From Ottelia alismoides (lineage: Eukaryota; Streptophyta; Magnoliopsida; Alismatales; Hydrocharitaceae), in the NCBI GenBank assembly GCA_037367405.1, contig JAZKJV010010755.1:124001-188000 (forward strand): a stretch of 64,000 nt of DNA. Reading direction: 5' to 3'. Below the pieces are notes generated by a model. The model was given only the letters and a program-made list of their open reading frames with translations. It ran no database searches and had not been told where the DNA came from. The translations under genes and the position numbers were made by a program. This document shows positions 46,660 to 58,200 of this stretch, in pieces (the stretch's first letter is position 1; the number at the start of each line of letters is the position of its first letter).

Positions 46660-46979
46660 AAGATTTATGGGATAATTACACCCATAACCCTGAGTAATTC
46701 CTCAATCTCAATCATAACCCTGTATAATCGCGAATTACATGGGAAACCCTAAATAGTTACTCCGTCTCACACCCATAACCCTCCGTTAGTTTACTAGGTT
46801 AACTTAACTATATGAGTGAGTTAATCTAACTCACCCTCAATCCAACGGTTAGGAAATAATAAAAAATCCCTCTCCCTCCACCCTTCCCTCCCCCTCTGTC
46901 CACCTCAACCTCCCCACTCCGACCTCCTCCCCTCCCCCCATCGTCGGTGCAAGTGCGGCGCACCGCCGCTCCTCTGTTT

Positions 46980-47200
46980 CCTCTCTCAAGTCCATCCTCG
47001 TCCCCGAACGAGTTCTTGCGTCAAACCAAGGGCATCCTCACGGTTCTCGACGACCCATATTTTATTTTCCAGGGAGCGTTCAACCTGTACTACATGGTGC
47101 CCATGATGCGGCAGGAGCTGCCACACCTGCCGACAGTGACGCTGGTGCTGAGGGAGGCGGAGGTGACGGTTACCGGCAGAAGCTTCTATACAGGGTCCCT
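46980..47200 (+). pseudogene. Captured aspartic protease (A1 family) fragment
   Basis: Within the frame 46947-47354 the residues NEFLRQTKGILTVLDDP, FIFQGAFNLYYMVP and LPTVTLVLREAEVTVTG follow the order of the C-terminal lobe of plant pepsin-like proteases of the PCS1/nepenthesin type, where the usual wording is DPNFVFQGAMDLCY and LPTVTLVFRGAEM. The conserved Cys of DLCY is Tyr here. Neither catalytic Asp motif is present, so this is a fragment of about 70 residues. The frame runs on into G-rich repeat sequence without family resemblance. Capture by a Mutator-like element is inferred from the flanking inverted repeats. Confidence 0.65.
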
Positions 47201-47660
47201 GGCGAACAGAGGGGTGGGGATGGGATATGGGGGGATTGGGGATCGGGCCACCGGTCGAGGGGGGGAGGAGTGGGTGTTGGGTGGCGGCGGGTCGAGCAGG
47301 GGGAAGGGGGTGTCGAGCAGGCGGCGGGTCGAGCAGAAGGGGGCGGGGCGGTGATGGGTCGAGCAGGTAAGGGTATTTGGGGGGGGGGGGGGGAGAGGGG
47401 TCGAGCAGGGGGGATTATGGGGCGGCGGGTCGAGGGTCGACTAGGGGAGGGTAAGTCTCGGCACGGGGGGGGGGGGGGGGTTGGTTGTCGAGCAGGGGAA
47501 GGGGGGGGGGGGGCGATTGGGGGCGACGGGTCGGTGGGGGTGGGAGGACCTGGGAGGTGCGCCGGGGGGAGGGAGGAGTTGTCGAGAAGGGGATGAGGAC
47601 ATGGGCGGTTGGTTGGGAGGGGAGGGGGCTGGGACGCCGCGGGGGCGGAGGCGGAGCTTC
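47200..47660 (+). repeat. G-rich degenerate repeat with long G runs
   Basis: Units around GGGTCGAGCAGGGGG recur. G runs of more than ten bases occur near 47380-47395, 47465-47480 and 47500-47513, and shorter runs throughout. The strand has strong potential for G-quadruplexes; run lengths are also a known weak point of sequencing. Confidence 0.7.
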
Positions 47661-47978
47661 GAGTAGAGATTGCTCGGTGCCGGGATGGGGGTTCAAGGAG
47701 GAGCTCGACACCTTGGGTGGTGGGGGACTTCGAGTTCGACCAAGCGGTGTGAGGATGGCATGCTATTGCAAATAAAAATGAGCTTTAAGGGCAGTTTCGT
47801 CCTTTTCAACGAAAACTGTTAAATATAACGTGTGTGGCAAACGGAATTTAACACAGGGTCATGTCATGTAAGAGTTAAGCATTACTCGAGGTTTCTCGTG
47901 TAATTCACGATTATGCAGGGTTATGATTGAGATTGAGGAATTACTCAGGGTTATGGGTGTAATTATCTAAAGATTTAT

Positions 47979-48440
47979 CTATCTTGAGATGAGTGAGCGC
48001 ATGTCAATGCCTTTTTGGAGGATGTTTAGTTTGGAATCTTGAGATAGATGCGTGACTTTCAGATGATGATCATAAAACTTAACATTCTCATTTGATCAAT
48101 AAAAAATGGTAGGATATTGTTTGGCTTCTTGATTTTTGTTTGGATAATATGTTATTAAATGATTGCTGTCCATAAATTGCGTGACATATATACAAACAAG
48201 TTGTAAAGGTATAAATACTCTCGTAAAATACAGGGATCCGAAAAATATATAATATTAAAAGGTTGGGTATATATATATATATATTTATATATTTAAAAGT
48301 ATTTAACACGAGATTAGCTTTAAATAATGCACTAGGAAGGGATCCGCACTCCGTTATGGATTATAATGTATCACTTTTAGTTAAAAAACCTGTTATCAGT
48401 GAAGCTTAAAGATATAAAGATATTCACTGTCTTTATTTAA
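47979..48440. other. AT-rich sequence, no gene seen
   Basis: Contains a short TA microsatellite at about 48269-48296. Short frames only. Confidence 0.4.
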
Positions 48441-48444
48441 AATA

Positions 48445-50035
48445 ATTCATTCTTGGAATCAATGTATGGAGCTGAGCTCCACAAACAATTAACAAGGAAA
48501 AGTAGCACTAATAACTTGTTGGATTCAAGTCTAGTTGGATACATTTGTAACCACCCAAAATGTTCAACTTTAAGTTGTCAAGTAATAATACCCATTACTT
48601 ATAACACACCTACACTTTGGAAGTTTCCAATGCGATATTATGTTTGGGGTGTCCACCACTTATATTTGCAACGTTCTCGTTGTGATATGATACATCACTT
48701 ATTTCCAATGATAGTGGCAACTGCACACAAACATTTTCCTCCTATCTCTTTGCAAGGGTAGCTCCATCTCTCGGGTAGCCCTTTTCATTATTAAAGGAAA
48801 ATTGGCTCTAATACCATTTATAAAATCCTTGGGTTTCTAGACCGTTAATGAGGAAAAGTTGAAAAGTAGACCAGTCAAATTGTTGGGTTCTAGTCTAATT
48901 GGACCCGTTCACAACCACCGAAAATGCTTAAGCTCAATTTATCAAGTAATAGTCCCCTCCACTTATAACCCACACACACAGTTTGGGAGTTCCAATGTGA
49001 GACTATGTTTGGGGTTTTATGTAACATGTCAAGCTTAGATCCACAGACCATTATTGAGAAAAACTGGCCATGACAACTTGTTCGGTTGAATTTATTGACA
49101 ACCATCCAAAATATTTAAGCTCGAGTTATCAAGTAGTAATCTAAACCCGCATTATGGTCTAGTGTAGAAGTTATGGGCTCCCACTCCAAAGACTAGGGTT
49201 CAACCCCTCCTACCTCTTAACTAGTAAAGAAAAGTAGTAATCCTCACCATATAACCCACTCTCACACTTTGTGAGTTGCCTGTGTGGGACTAAGTTTGTG
49301 TTGGATTGTTACAACCTCCTCCATTTATATTTCTAATATCCTTGTTACAACATGACTCTTTACTTATTCCCATGACGGTTGCACGCCCCGGGTAGTCTTT
49401 TTCTCTTATCTATTTTAGGGTGGCTCCACCTCTCATAAATCACAATTAAAGGGAACCTACTCCAATATCATTTCTAATATACATGGGTTTAGATTTGTGG
49501 ACCATTATCGAGGAAATTTGTCCCAAATAACTTTGTGCGTTCGGATTTGATTAGACCCATAGACAATCATCTAAAATTCTTAAGCTCAAATTGTCATGTA
49601 GTAATCTCCACCACTTATAACCCACTCTCACACTTTGTGAATTGCCAATGTAACCCTACATTTGGATTGCATTATTAAACATCTCACACTTATGTTCACA
49701 ATGTCCTTGGTGCGATATGACCCATTACTTATTCCCATTGACTTTGGCAGTTGCACATTCTGAGTAGCCTCTATCAGAGGGAACCTACTCTAATATGATT
49801 TGTAACATCTCTGACTTAGGTCCCTATATTGTTTTTAAGAAAATTGGTCATGAGAACTTGTTGGGTTTGGGCATGATTTGACCTATTTACAACTACTCAA
49901 AATACTTAAGCCTAAGTTGTCAAGTTATAATATCTCTTTGTAGAGGTGGCTCTACCTCTCGAGTAGTATTTTCCACTATCAGAAGGAACACACTCTGATA
50001 CCATTTGTAACATCTCCAGCTTAGGTCTACATACC
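48445..50035 (-). mobile_element. TRIM array, left half (minus orientation)
   Basis: Terminal-repeat-in-miniature elements carry ~200-bp LTRs, a primer site and a polypurine tract but no genes. On the plus strand the inverse primer site (TGATACCA with CTC before it) is followed two bases later by TGTAAC, the inverse LTR end: clearest at 49993-50006, decayed at 48804, 49461 and 49787. One LTR runs 49020-49313 (minus a SINE) and ends GGATTGTTACA. Directly after it ACCTCCTCC (49314-49322) is the inverse polypurine tract. LTR and interior alternate at least four times, with one direct LTR-LTR junction at 49019/49020. Confidence 0.75.
49131..49242 (+). mobile_element. Short tRNA-derived SINE with 11-bp duplications
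   Basis: The 90-bp insert 49142-49231 lies inside a TRIM LTR between two copies of AAGTAGTAATC (49131-49141 and 49232-49242). It has an A-box-like TGGTCTAGTG near 49155 and a B-box GGTTCAACCCC near 49198. Head and following CTACCTCTTA resemble the minus-strand SINE at 32072-32168. Confidence 0.62.
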
Positions 50036-53000
50036 CGACGACATGGATTATACGAGGTCTAAAATATACTCGCAAAGCGAAGATACAATATTGCTGAGAT
50101 GATCGCTCACGGAATCCGATATCAATCAACAATTAAGCCACAAATAAATCTAGAATGCAAAATAGGAGTGGAGTTAAAATTTATTATAACTCTATTAAAA
50201 ATGTGTATAGTGAACAAGTAGTTTAAGTCGAACAGAGAGCACAGAAGATAGATAACAAAAATTGGCGAAAAGTCAATAATTGTTTCTGTGAGGATTTTCT
50301 ATTGTTAGAGGGTTTTATGTACTTTTTGGAATTTTATTTATATATTTTGATGCATTTTTTATTTTCATACCTTTTATTTTTCTTTTTTATTTCTAGTTTT
50401 CTAATTTTGCTTTTCTTTTTGATTAATTATAACATAGGTATGCATAATATATATAGATAATAGAGATAATAGATATAAAATAAAGACAAAAACTAAGAAA
50501 ATACCCTAAGGTACAATCTTTCCATTTTTTAAGATTTTAGAAAATATTTTTGATATTTTTAATGATTTTAATAGTCTTAGTAATAATATAAGTAAATATA
50601 GCTATATAAAGAAATGCAGCCTTTTAGATATATAAAATAGTTATAAAGGCTTCAAAAGTAAGAAAATAAAATGTTTTTAGCTTTTTATAATATTCTATAT
50701 TTTGATATTTTTCACAATTTTCTTGCATTTTTTGTATTTTAATTTGAAAAAAATCAAAACAATGAGGAATAAAATATAACTGACTTGTTTTGGATTTCAA
50801 AAATAGCCAAAAATCTCAAAAACAATTTCAAAACTAATATATATATATCTATATGAAATATATTAAAGAAAATATAGAAATAGAAAACATATTTGTTTAG
50901 ATATTTTAATATATTTTTATAATTTTTAAGGTAAGAGAATGTTTTTAATTTTTTTGGTTTTTCTTTTGAGTTTTTTTAGTGATTTCTATTAGTAGGTGCA
51001 AAATATAATAATAAACAATTATTAATTTTCTTGGAATTTTTCAAAACCTTTTTAATTTTTTATGGATTTTTTACTGCAAACAAGAATTAAATTCAAGGTT
51101 TTTAAATTTTTAAAAATGGAAAAATACTTTACAATACCTAGCGAGAAATATATGTGATGTAAGATGTGTCCAAGTATTCTATTGTTAGAGGGTTTTATGT
51201 ACTTTTTGGAATTTTGTTTATATATTTTTATGCATTTTTTATTTTCATACCTTTTATTTTTCTTTTTTATTTCTAATTTTCTAATTTTCCTTTTCTTTTT
51301 GATTAATTATAACATAGGTATGCATAATATATATAGATAATAGAGATAATAGATATAAAATAAAGACAAAAACTAAGAAAATACCCTAAGGTACAATCTT
51401 TTCATTTTTTAAGATTTTAGAAAATATTTTTGATATTTTTAATGACTTTAATAGTTGTAGTAATAATATAAGTAAATATAGCTATATAAAGAAATGTAGC
51501 CTTTTAGATATATAAAATAGTTATAAAGGCTTCAAAAGTAAGAAAATAAAATGTTTTTAGCTTTTTATAATATTCTCTATTTTGATATTTTTCACAATTT
51601 TTTTTTGCGTTTTTTGTATTTTAATTTGAAAAAAAATCAAAACAACGAGGAATAAAATATAACTGACTTGTTTTGGATTTTAAAAATAGCCAAAAATCTC
51701 AAAAACAATTTCAAAACTAATATATATATATATATATATGAAATATAATAAAGAAAATATAGAAATAGAAAACATATTTTTTTAGATATTTTAATATTTT
51801 TTATAATTTTTAAGGTTAGAGAGTGTTTTTAATTTTTTTGGTTTTTCTTTTGAGTTTTTTAGTGATTTCTCATTAGTAGGTGCAAAATATAATAATAAAC
51901 AATTATTAATTTTCTTGTAATTTTTCAAAACCTTTTTAATTTTTTATGGATTTTTTACTGCAAACAAGAATTAAATTCAAGGTTTTTAAATTTTTAAAAA
52001 TGGAAAAATACTTTACAATACTTAGCGAGAAATATATGTGATGTAAGATGTGTCCAAGTATCCTATTGTTAGAGGGTTTTATGTACTTTTTGGAATTTTT
52101 TTATATATTTTTATGCATTTTTTATTTTCATACCTTTTATTTTTATTCTTTATTTCTAATTTTCTAATTTTCCTTTTCTTTTTGATTAATTATAACATAG
52201 GTATGTATAATATATATAGATAATAGAGATAATAGATATAAAATAAAGACAAAAACTAAGAAAATACTTTAAGGTACAATCTTTTCATTTTTTAAGATTT
52301 TAGAAAATATTTTTGATATTTTTAATGATTTTAATAATAGTAGTAATAATATAAGTAAATATAGCTATATAAAGAAATGTGGCCTTTTAGATATATAAAA
52401 TAGTTATAAAGGCTTCAAAAGTAAGAAAATAAAATGTTTTGAGCTTTTTATAATATTCTCTATTTTGATATTTTTCACAATTTTTTTGCATTTTTTATAT
52501 TTTTATATGAAAAAAATCAAAATAATGAGGAATAAAATATAACTGACTTGTTTTGGATTTCAAAAATAGCCAAAAATCTCAAAACAAATTTCAAAACTAA
52601 TATATATATATATATATGAAATATAATAAAGAAAATATAGAAATAGAAAACATATTTTTTAGATATTTTAATATCTTTTTATAATTTTTAAGGTTAGAGA
52701 ATGTTTTCAATTTTTTTTGTTTTTCTTTTGAGTTTTTTAGTGATTTCTCATTAGTAGGTGCAAAATATAATAATAAACAATTATTAATTTTCTTGGAATT
52801 TTTCAAAACCTTTTTAATTTTTATGGTTTTTTACTGCAAACAAGAATTAAATTCAAGGTTTTTAAATTTTTAAAAATGGAAAAATACTTTACAATACCTA
52901 GCGAGAAATATATGTGATGTAAGATGTGTCCAAGTATTCAAACTATTTTTCCTAGATTTTTGGAGGTCAGGTGGTATTTTTATTCTATAAAATACAATAA

Positions 53001-55917
53001 ATAAAAATTAATGTTCTAGTCGGGACCTAAATGTAATTACCCAAACGTATTCTTCGATTCCCAAACTCCCTACTAAACGATAATGCTAAACATGCAAAAA
53101 AACCCATAATAAATAATTGAATTCACATTGTAAGAGGTATTTTTGTAAATATTTAAAGTTTAAGTATTATTCCAAACACCCCAAAGAAGTTTGGGTTAAA
53201 ACACAAAAATCCAAATATTTCTAATATTATATACATGAAGGGGTATTTTTGTAGTTAATATACATTTGAAGGGGCAGATGCAAATTTTACACAAAATATT
53301 ATTCTAATATGGCAAAAAGTTATATTAAAAACAAATACAAGAACCCGAAGGGGTCCCTATGCAAAATACCCAAGTGCCTCACGCGTACAGGCACACGAGG
53401 TGACCTAGATAGGACCTAGGTGAAATTAGACAAAAGCTCAAGGGTTTATATGCAAATATTACAAAAATATTAGATGACAAATGAAAGATTACATACTAAA
53501 CATAAAATACAAAAGATGGGGGGTTAGGTTCACAAAATACCCGCTCAAGGCACGTTAGTGGATGACTAGATGGGGGCCCATGCGCCTTCACTGAAGCGTG
53601 AACGCTTCAGATACACCTGTAATGATTCGCAGATGAAGCTTCCAGATCTGACCTCGCATCTAATTTGATGGTTGAATGGCTGCAAGATCCAACAGCTTCA
53701 AAAAGAACTTATGCATCCTCAAGATCCAATGGTTGTTGCTCTTCTTCAAGAACGGAGAAGAACAACGGCTAGAGCTCCTTCCCCATGCTCGATCTTTGGT
53801 CTCTGACCACCTGGGAGCCTTGCACCTAGTGCAAAATGGAGCTGATGCTCCTCCGCAACTATTGACACCTTTGGAAAGGTCCAGGACCCAATGATGGGGT
53901 TCTGGTGGCTTGATGGAGTTCCGACGATCTGGGGCCCTCTTGTTGGAACAAAATCACCTTTAATGAGGAATTTGACTTCCAGGACCTGCACTGAAAGCTC
54001 ACACACAAGAAAATGAAGGATCCTGGGGAGTTCATGGGGTAAAATGGGGCATATATGATCGCGGTGAAGGTCTCCGACGGAGATGGAAAAGTCGGAGATC
54101 TGATCTCTCGATCTAGGGTTGATCGAGGGGAATGTAATGGCTCGGGGCATAGAAGAAGAAAAGGGGCAGATGATGGAAGCATTTTGGAGGTCAGAGAATA
54201 GTCATATACAGTGGAACGAAGGGTCACAACTGAAGCTACGATGAACGATTTGTTTTTGGATTTTACTAAAATCAAAGCCGAATTAAAAAAAGAAAATGCA
54301 AGACTACACTATTGGCTGAGCTACAAATCAAAAAAGGGAAAGAAATGGGGCTCACCGGACCATAGGAGCGGGAGTTGGAGCTCATGGAGGAGAGGCTCTC
54401 GTGAAGGTTCAGATTGCTCCAATCCACACCCAAATCATGTGCTGAACCCTGGAGTGGTGTCCTGCTGTCACCAGAAACCTCAAATTGATCTTAGGGTTAG
54501 GGTTTCTCGGGGTGGAAGAGGATCAAATTTAAATGGGGGCGATGTGGAGGTATAGGTACATGTCAAGGTTCGCATAGGGTTTCAACCCGTTTTAGTGGTT
54601 CTTCAATCGAGGAAAGGTAAGGGCATGTAAGGGTGTCAATCGAGGAGGAAAAGTTAAGAATGAATAAGACTAAAAATTTAATGTATTGAACGTATGAAAT
54701 TGGGAAAATCGAGGGTCAGTGCTCTGGCAGCTACAGGAAGAAGGAGGGTAGAGAGTTGACCCTAGTCAACCAAGACTCAACCCTGATTTGGCCACGTCTG
54801 CAAGAGAACGACAAATCGAAGATAAAAAATAGAAATAATTCAAAAAGAAATATTAAATGATTTGTTTATTATTTCGTAAAAATGTGATTTTGTTATATTT
54901 TTATGTAGCATTTTAATATGATTTATTTATTTATTTTTACATATTAATTTATTACAGGTTATTTTTTACAAGTGTAATTATAAGTATATTTATCTAAAAA
55001 GTTTGTATTTTATTTTTATTTTGTATTTTTATATTTTATTATTTTATCTATATATCTATACATTTATAACTTATTTAAATAAATATAATTATATTTTTAT
55101 TTTTATTTTTCTGAAGTAATTTGTACACTTAACTAAATATCTTTATTTATTATATATGTCTTTATATGTATAATTCATCTATGTATTTTATATATTTATT
55201 TAATTAATATATTTTAAATGGTTATATTTTATTCTAGTTATGCACATATGTTATAAATAATATTTTACCAAATTATAAAAGTATAAAATCATGAAAAATG
55301 TAAAGAATAAATAAAATGAATATCTTATTCGGGTATAGTGTACAATAGGGGTCCAAATCCTTACTTTTGCATCTTAACTCCAAATTAAATAAAACTACCT
55401 TCATTATATATCTAACAAAAATTGTGTACAATAAAGATAATTTTGATAAAGTTTGAGTTCATATGGAGTAGACATGTGAATTTGGGATTTTGAATTTTTA
55501 TTTTGAGGGTAGAAAGCACAATAAGTATTATTTTTATGTGAAATATTTTTTGCATTTTTCTATGTATTTTTTCTACAACTTTCGTATACTAATTTGAGGT
55601 ATAAATAATAAAGAATAAATAAGATCCCATATTTGACTTATTCATGAATTTGAAAACTAATCTATTATATTATTTGGCCCTTATCTCCCCCATTTTATTC
55701 CTTGTCAACAATCATTTATGGTCATTCAATACCTTTGATATTTCAATTCTTTTTTTCTTTTATTTATTATTTTATTTTAGCTTTAAATAAACTATTTTAT
55801 ACAATAAACAATAACTCATATAAGTTAATTTATGTAAAATAATGCTATTTATATGCATTTAGCTAGGGTTTAAAGGCAAAAATGAAAGAATAAAGGTGAT
55901 GAAATGGAGATTCATTA
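50036..55917 (-). mobile_element. Solo LTR of a third Athila-type family, minus orientation (5882 bp)
   Basis: This segment interrupts a TRIM LTR: the left flank ends and the right flank begins with ATACC (50031-50035 and 55918-55922), and the TRIM sequence is continuous without it. Read on the minus strand it starts TAATGAATCTCCATTTCATCA, three changes from the terminal palindrome at 8715, and ends GTCGTCG where the other families end CTCGTCA. The expected TG..CA ends have thus each lost one base identity. The layout (AT-rich U3, GC-richer centre at 53500-54700, AT-rich 3' part) copies the Athila LTRs. Short frames in the central part, such as 53746-54275 on the minus strand, look incidental. 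Confidence 0.75.
50301..52939. repeat. Three ~880-bp tandem units inside the solo LTR
   Basis: Units 50301-51180, 51181-52064 and 52065-52939 each start ATTGTTAGAGGGTTTTATG and end near TGTGTCCAAGTAT. They are AT-rich and differ mainly by single bases and by the length of a TA run (50840, 51720 and 52600). Confidence 0.92.
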
Positions 55918-57580
55918 ATACCATTATCGAGGAAATCGACCATGAGAACTTGTTGGGTTTAGACACAATTGCACCCATTGACAATCACCCAAAATTCTTA
56001 AACCTAAGTTGTCAAGTAGTAATCCCCACCACTTATAATCCACACTGTTACTTCAGGAATTTTCAAGGTGGAACTCTATTTGGGTGTTATGTAACATGTA
56101 GGGACTCGGTCCCTGAAACGATATCAAGGAAAACTGGCCTTGACAACTTATTGAGTTTAGGCCCGATTGGACATGCTGATAGCCACACAAAATGCTTAAA
56201 GCCCAAGTTATCAAGTAGTAATCTCCATAAATTATAATATAATGTCACAATTTGTGAGTTGCCAATATGGGACTATGCTTGGGTTGGATTGGTATAACCT
56301 CACCCACTTATATTTGCAACGTCTTAAGACAAAGAGGAAGGTCTATCTATTTTCTTTAATTATTCAGTTAAAACGATGATTCATTATTGGAGTAGATAGC
56401 GACAATCATTTCATCAGACATGTATATTTTATTTTTCAATGGATTTATAAGGTTTCATTAATGGAAATTATTTGATATAGTGAGTAATAGGCTCCCTTGG
56501 CATATCCAAATAATAGGTAGGAACATAAACTAACATTTTGGAGCTACATTCATGTAAGGAAAGGGACTCTTATTTGTACAAATGATACTTCAAAATTCGA
56601 ATGGGAATGAAGAAAGTAACGGTGCTTCTTTATCTTTTGAGTTTTTTGGTGGATCAATCACTCAAGATTTTGGTCCCCACTTGGACCCGATGGAAAAAAT
56701 AGGATCACTTCTTATGTATTTGTAAAGAATGATTCTGATCTAGTTCATGGCTTATTAGAAAGTATAAGGCACTCTGACGGGATACTCACAAACAGAAAAA
56801 GATTGCAGGCTGTTTGATAACAATCGTCCAGCCTCCCTTACTTATATTTGCAACATTCTTTTTGCGACATGGCTCATATCTTGTTCCCAGTGATAGTGGC
56901 AACTGCACGCTCCATGCAACTTTTTCCTCTTATCTCCTTATAGGGGTGTCATTACCTCTCAGGTAGTCCTTTCCACTATCAGAGGGAACTCACTCTGATA
57001 CCATTTGTAATGTCTTGGGCTTATTTCCCAAGATTGTCATCGAGGAAAATTAGACTGACAACTTATTTGATTCTTGCCCAATTGAAACCGTTGACAATCA
57101 TTCAAAACGCTTAAATCCAAATTATCAAGTAGTAATAGACACCACCTTATAACCCACTCTCCAACTTTGTGACTTATCGATGTGGGAACGTATTTGGATT
57201 GGATTGTTATAACGTACTCCATTAATACTTGTAATGTGCTCATTGCAATAAGACCCATCACTTATTTCCAATGATAGTGGCGACTACCTGCACTAGATAG
57301 TCTTTTCCTCCTATCTTTTTGTAGGGGTGACACCACCTCTCAGGCATCCCTTTCCACCATCGGAAATAATCCACTCTGAAATCTCGAGCTTATGACCCCA
57401 TACCATTATCGAGAAAAATGGACTCCGACAAGTTGTTGATTTCGAGCCTGATTAGACCTGTTAGCAATCACCCGAAATATTTAAGCTTAAGTTGTTAAGT
57501 AGTAATGCCCACCACTTATAACTCACTCTCACCTTGTAAGTTGCTGATGTGGTACTATGTTAGGATTGGATTGTTGCACG
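55918..57580 (-). mobile_element. TRIM array, right half
   Basis: Continues the LTR cut at 50035: ATTATCGAGG...GGGTGTTATGTAAC to about 56092, then a directly abutting LTR (56093-56297). An interior follows, interrupted by plastid DNA. A clean primer site (inverse, 56993-57003) is followed by an LTR (57006-57211), another interior, and a last LTR to about 57575 ending GGATTGTTGCA. All copies are decayed; none has coding capacity. Confidence 0.75.
56500..56830 (+). pseudogene. ycf2: Nuclear plastid DNA: fragment of ycf2
   Basis: Pieces in shifted frames follow plastid Ycf2 in order: [21 protein letters not shown], then [12 protein letters not shown] (about 56728-56763) and, in another frame, TEKDC-QF-like coding sequence ending near 56828. 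At DNA level the stretch around 56728-56765 reads like the plastid gene with few changes. Ycf2 is part of the plastid protein import machinery, but this ~330-bp copy has stops and shifts and is a pseudogene inside a TRIM interior. The preceding 56340-56500 may also be plastid-derived; I am not sure. Confidence 0.72.
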
Positions 57581-57940
57581 ATTTGTAGTTGATTATTTTT
57601 TGAAATTTCAAGACATATATTTTTCTTAAAAAACCAAAGATATGAGTGCAATCTTAACTACAACAACCGAACTACACTATTATATTTCAAAAATATAAAT
57701 GTTATCGAATTTTTTATCTAGAAAAATGCATTAATTTACATAGAAGGGCTTGTACACAAAAAGTTTTGAGAAAATCTGTCATCTTGATACATGATTTCTA
57801 AAATTTACAAACAAGATTAATCATATTACATATTGTTTTAGGGACAGAAGCAATATTATGCTTCTGACTTGAGTTTTTTTATCAATACTAAAATTTTGTT
57901 GATTTTTTTATTGTTATTAAATAGCATTTACATATTACTT
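57581..57940. other. AT-rich sequence, no gene seen
   Basis: No feature recognised apart from short AT-rich runs. Confidence 0.4.
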
Positions 57941-58200
57941 AAAGTTTTTATCACTTGTGTACTTCATAACTTCTGCAGTATTAGTTACACCCCTCCTTTT
58001 TTGTAATATCAGTTGTTCCCTTGACTTCTTACAAAATTCACGGTTCTACCTTCTAGTTAAGGAAAAGTAGACACGTAATTTATATTATCAAAGGGTAGAA
58101 CTGTGAATTTTGTAAAAAGTCGGAGACACAACTGATATTTCAAAAAAGACAAGGGAATAACCGATATGCAAAAGTTAAAAAGGGCACAAACGATAAAGAT
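57941..58200. mobile_element. MITE with ~100-bp inverted arms
   Basis: TTTTTATCACTTGTG at the left matches the inverse of GCACAAACGATAAAGAT at the right. The arms continue through CCTTTTTTG, AATATCAGTTGT and TTTGTAAAAAG/CTTCTTACAAAATTCAC to a centre near 58075. The flanks CATATTACTT and CATATTGTTT look like a decayed 9-10-bp duplication, which would suit a Mutator-type MITE. The same terminal sequence recurs inverted at about 61270-61365. Confidence 0.6.

Larger units (their letters stand above)
46669..47969. mobile_element. Pack-MULE: Mutator-like element with captured gene fragment (1301 bp)
   Basis: Long terminal inverted repeats (GATAATTACACCCATAACCC at the left, its inverse at the right, extending about 100 bp) are flanked by the 9-bp duplication AAGATTTAT (46660-46668 and 47970-47978), the hallmark of Mutator-like elements. 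No transposase is present. The GC-rich interior carries a fragment resembling a plant aspartic protease (46980-47200) and a very G-rich repeat. Confidence 0.85.

Noticed and set aside
50301..52939. Centromeric satellite array
   Set aside because: Only three units, wholly inside an LTR with its own target duplication.
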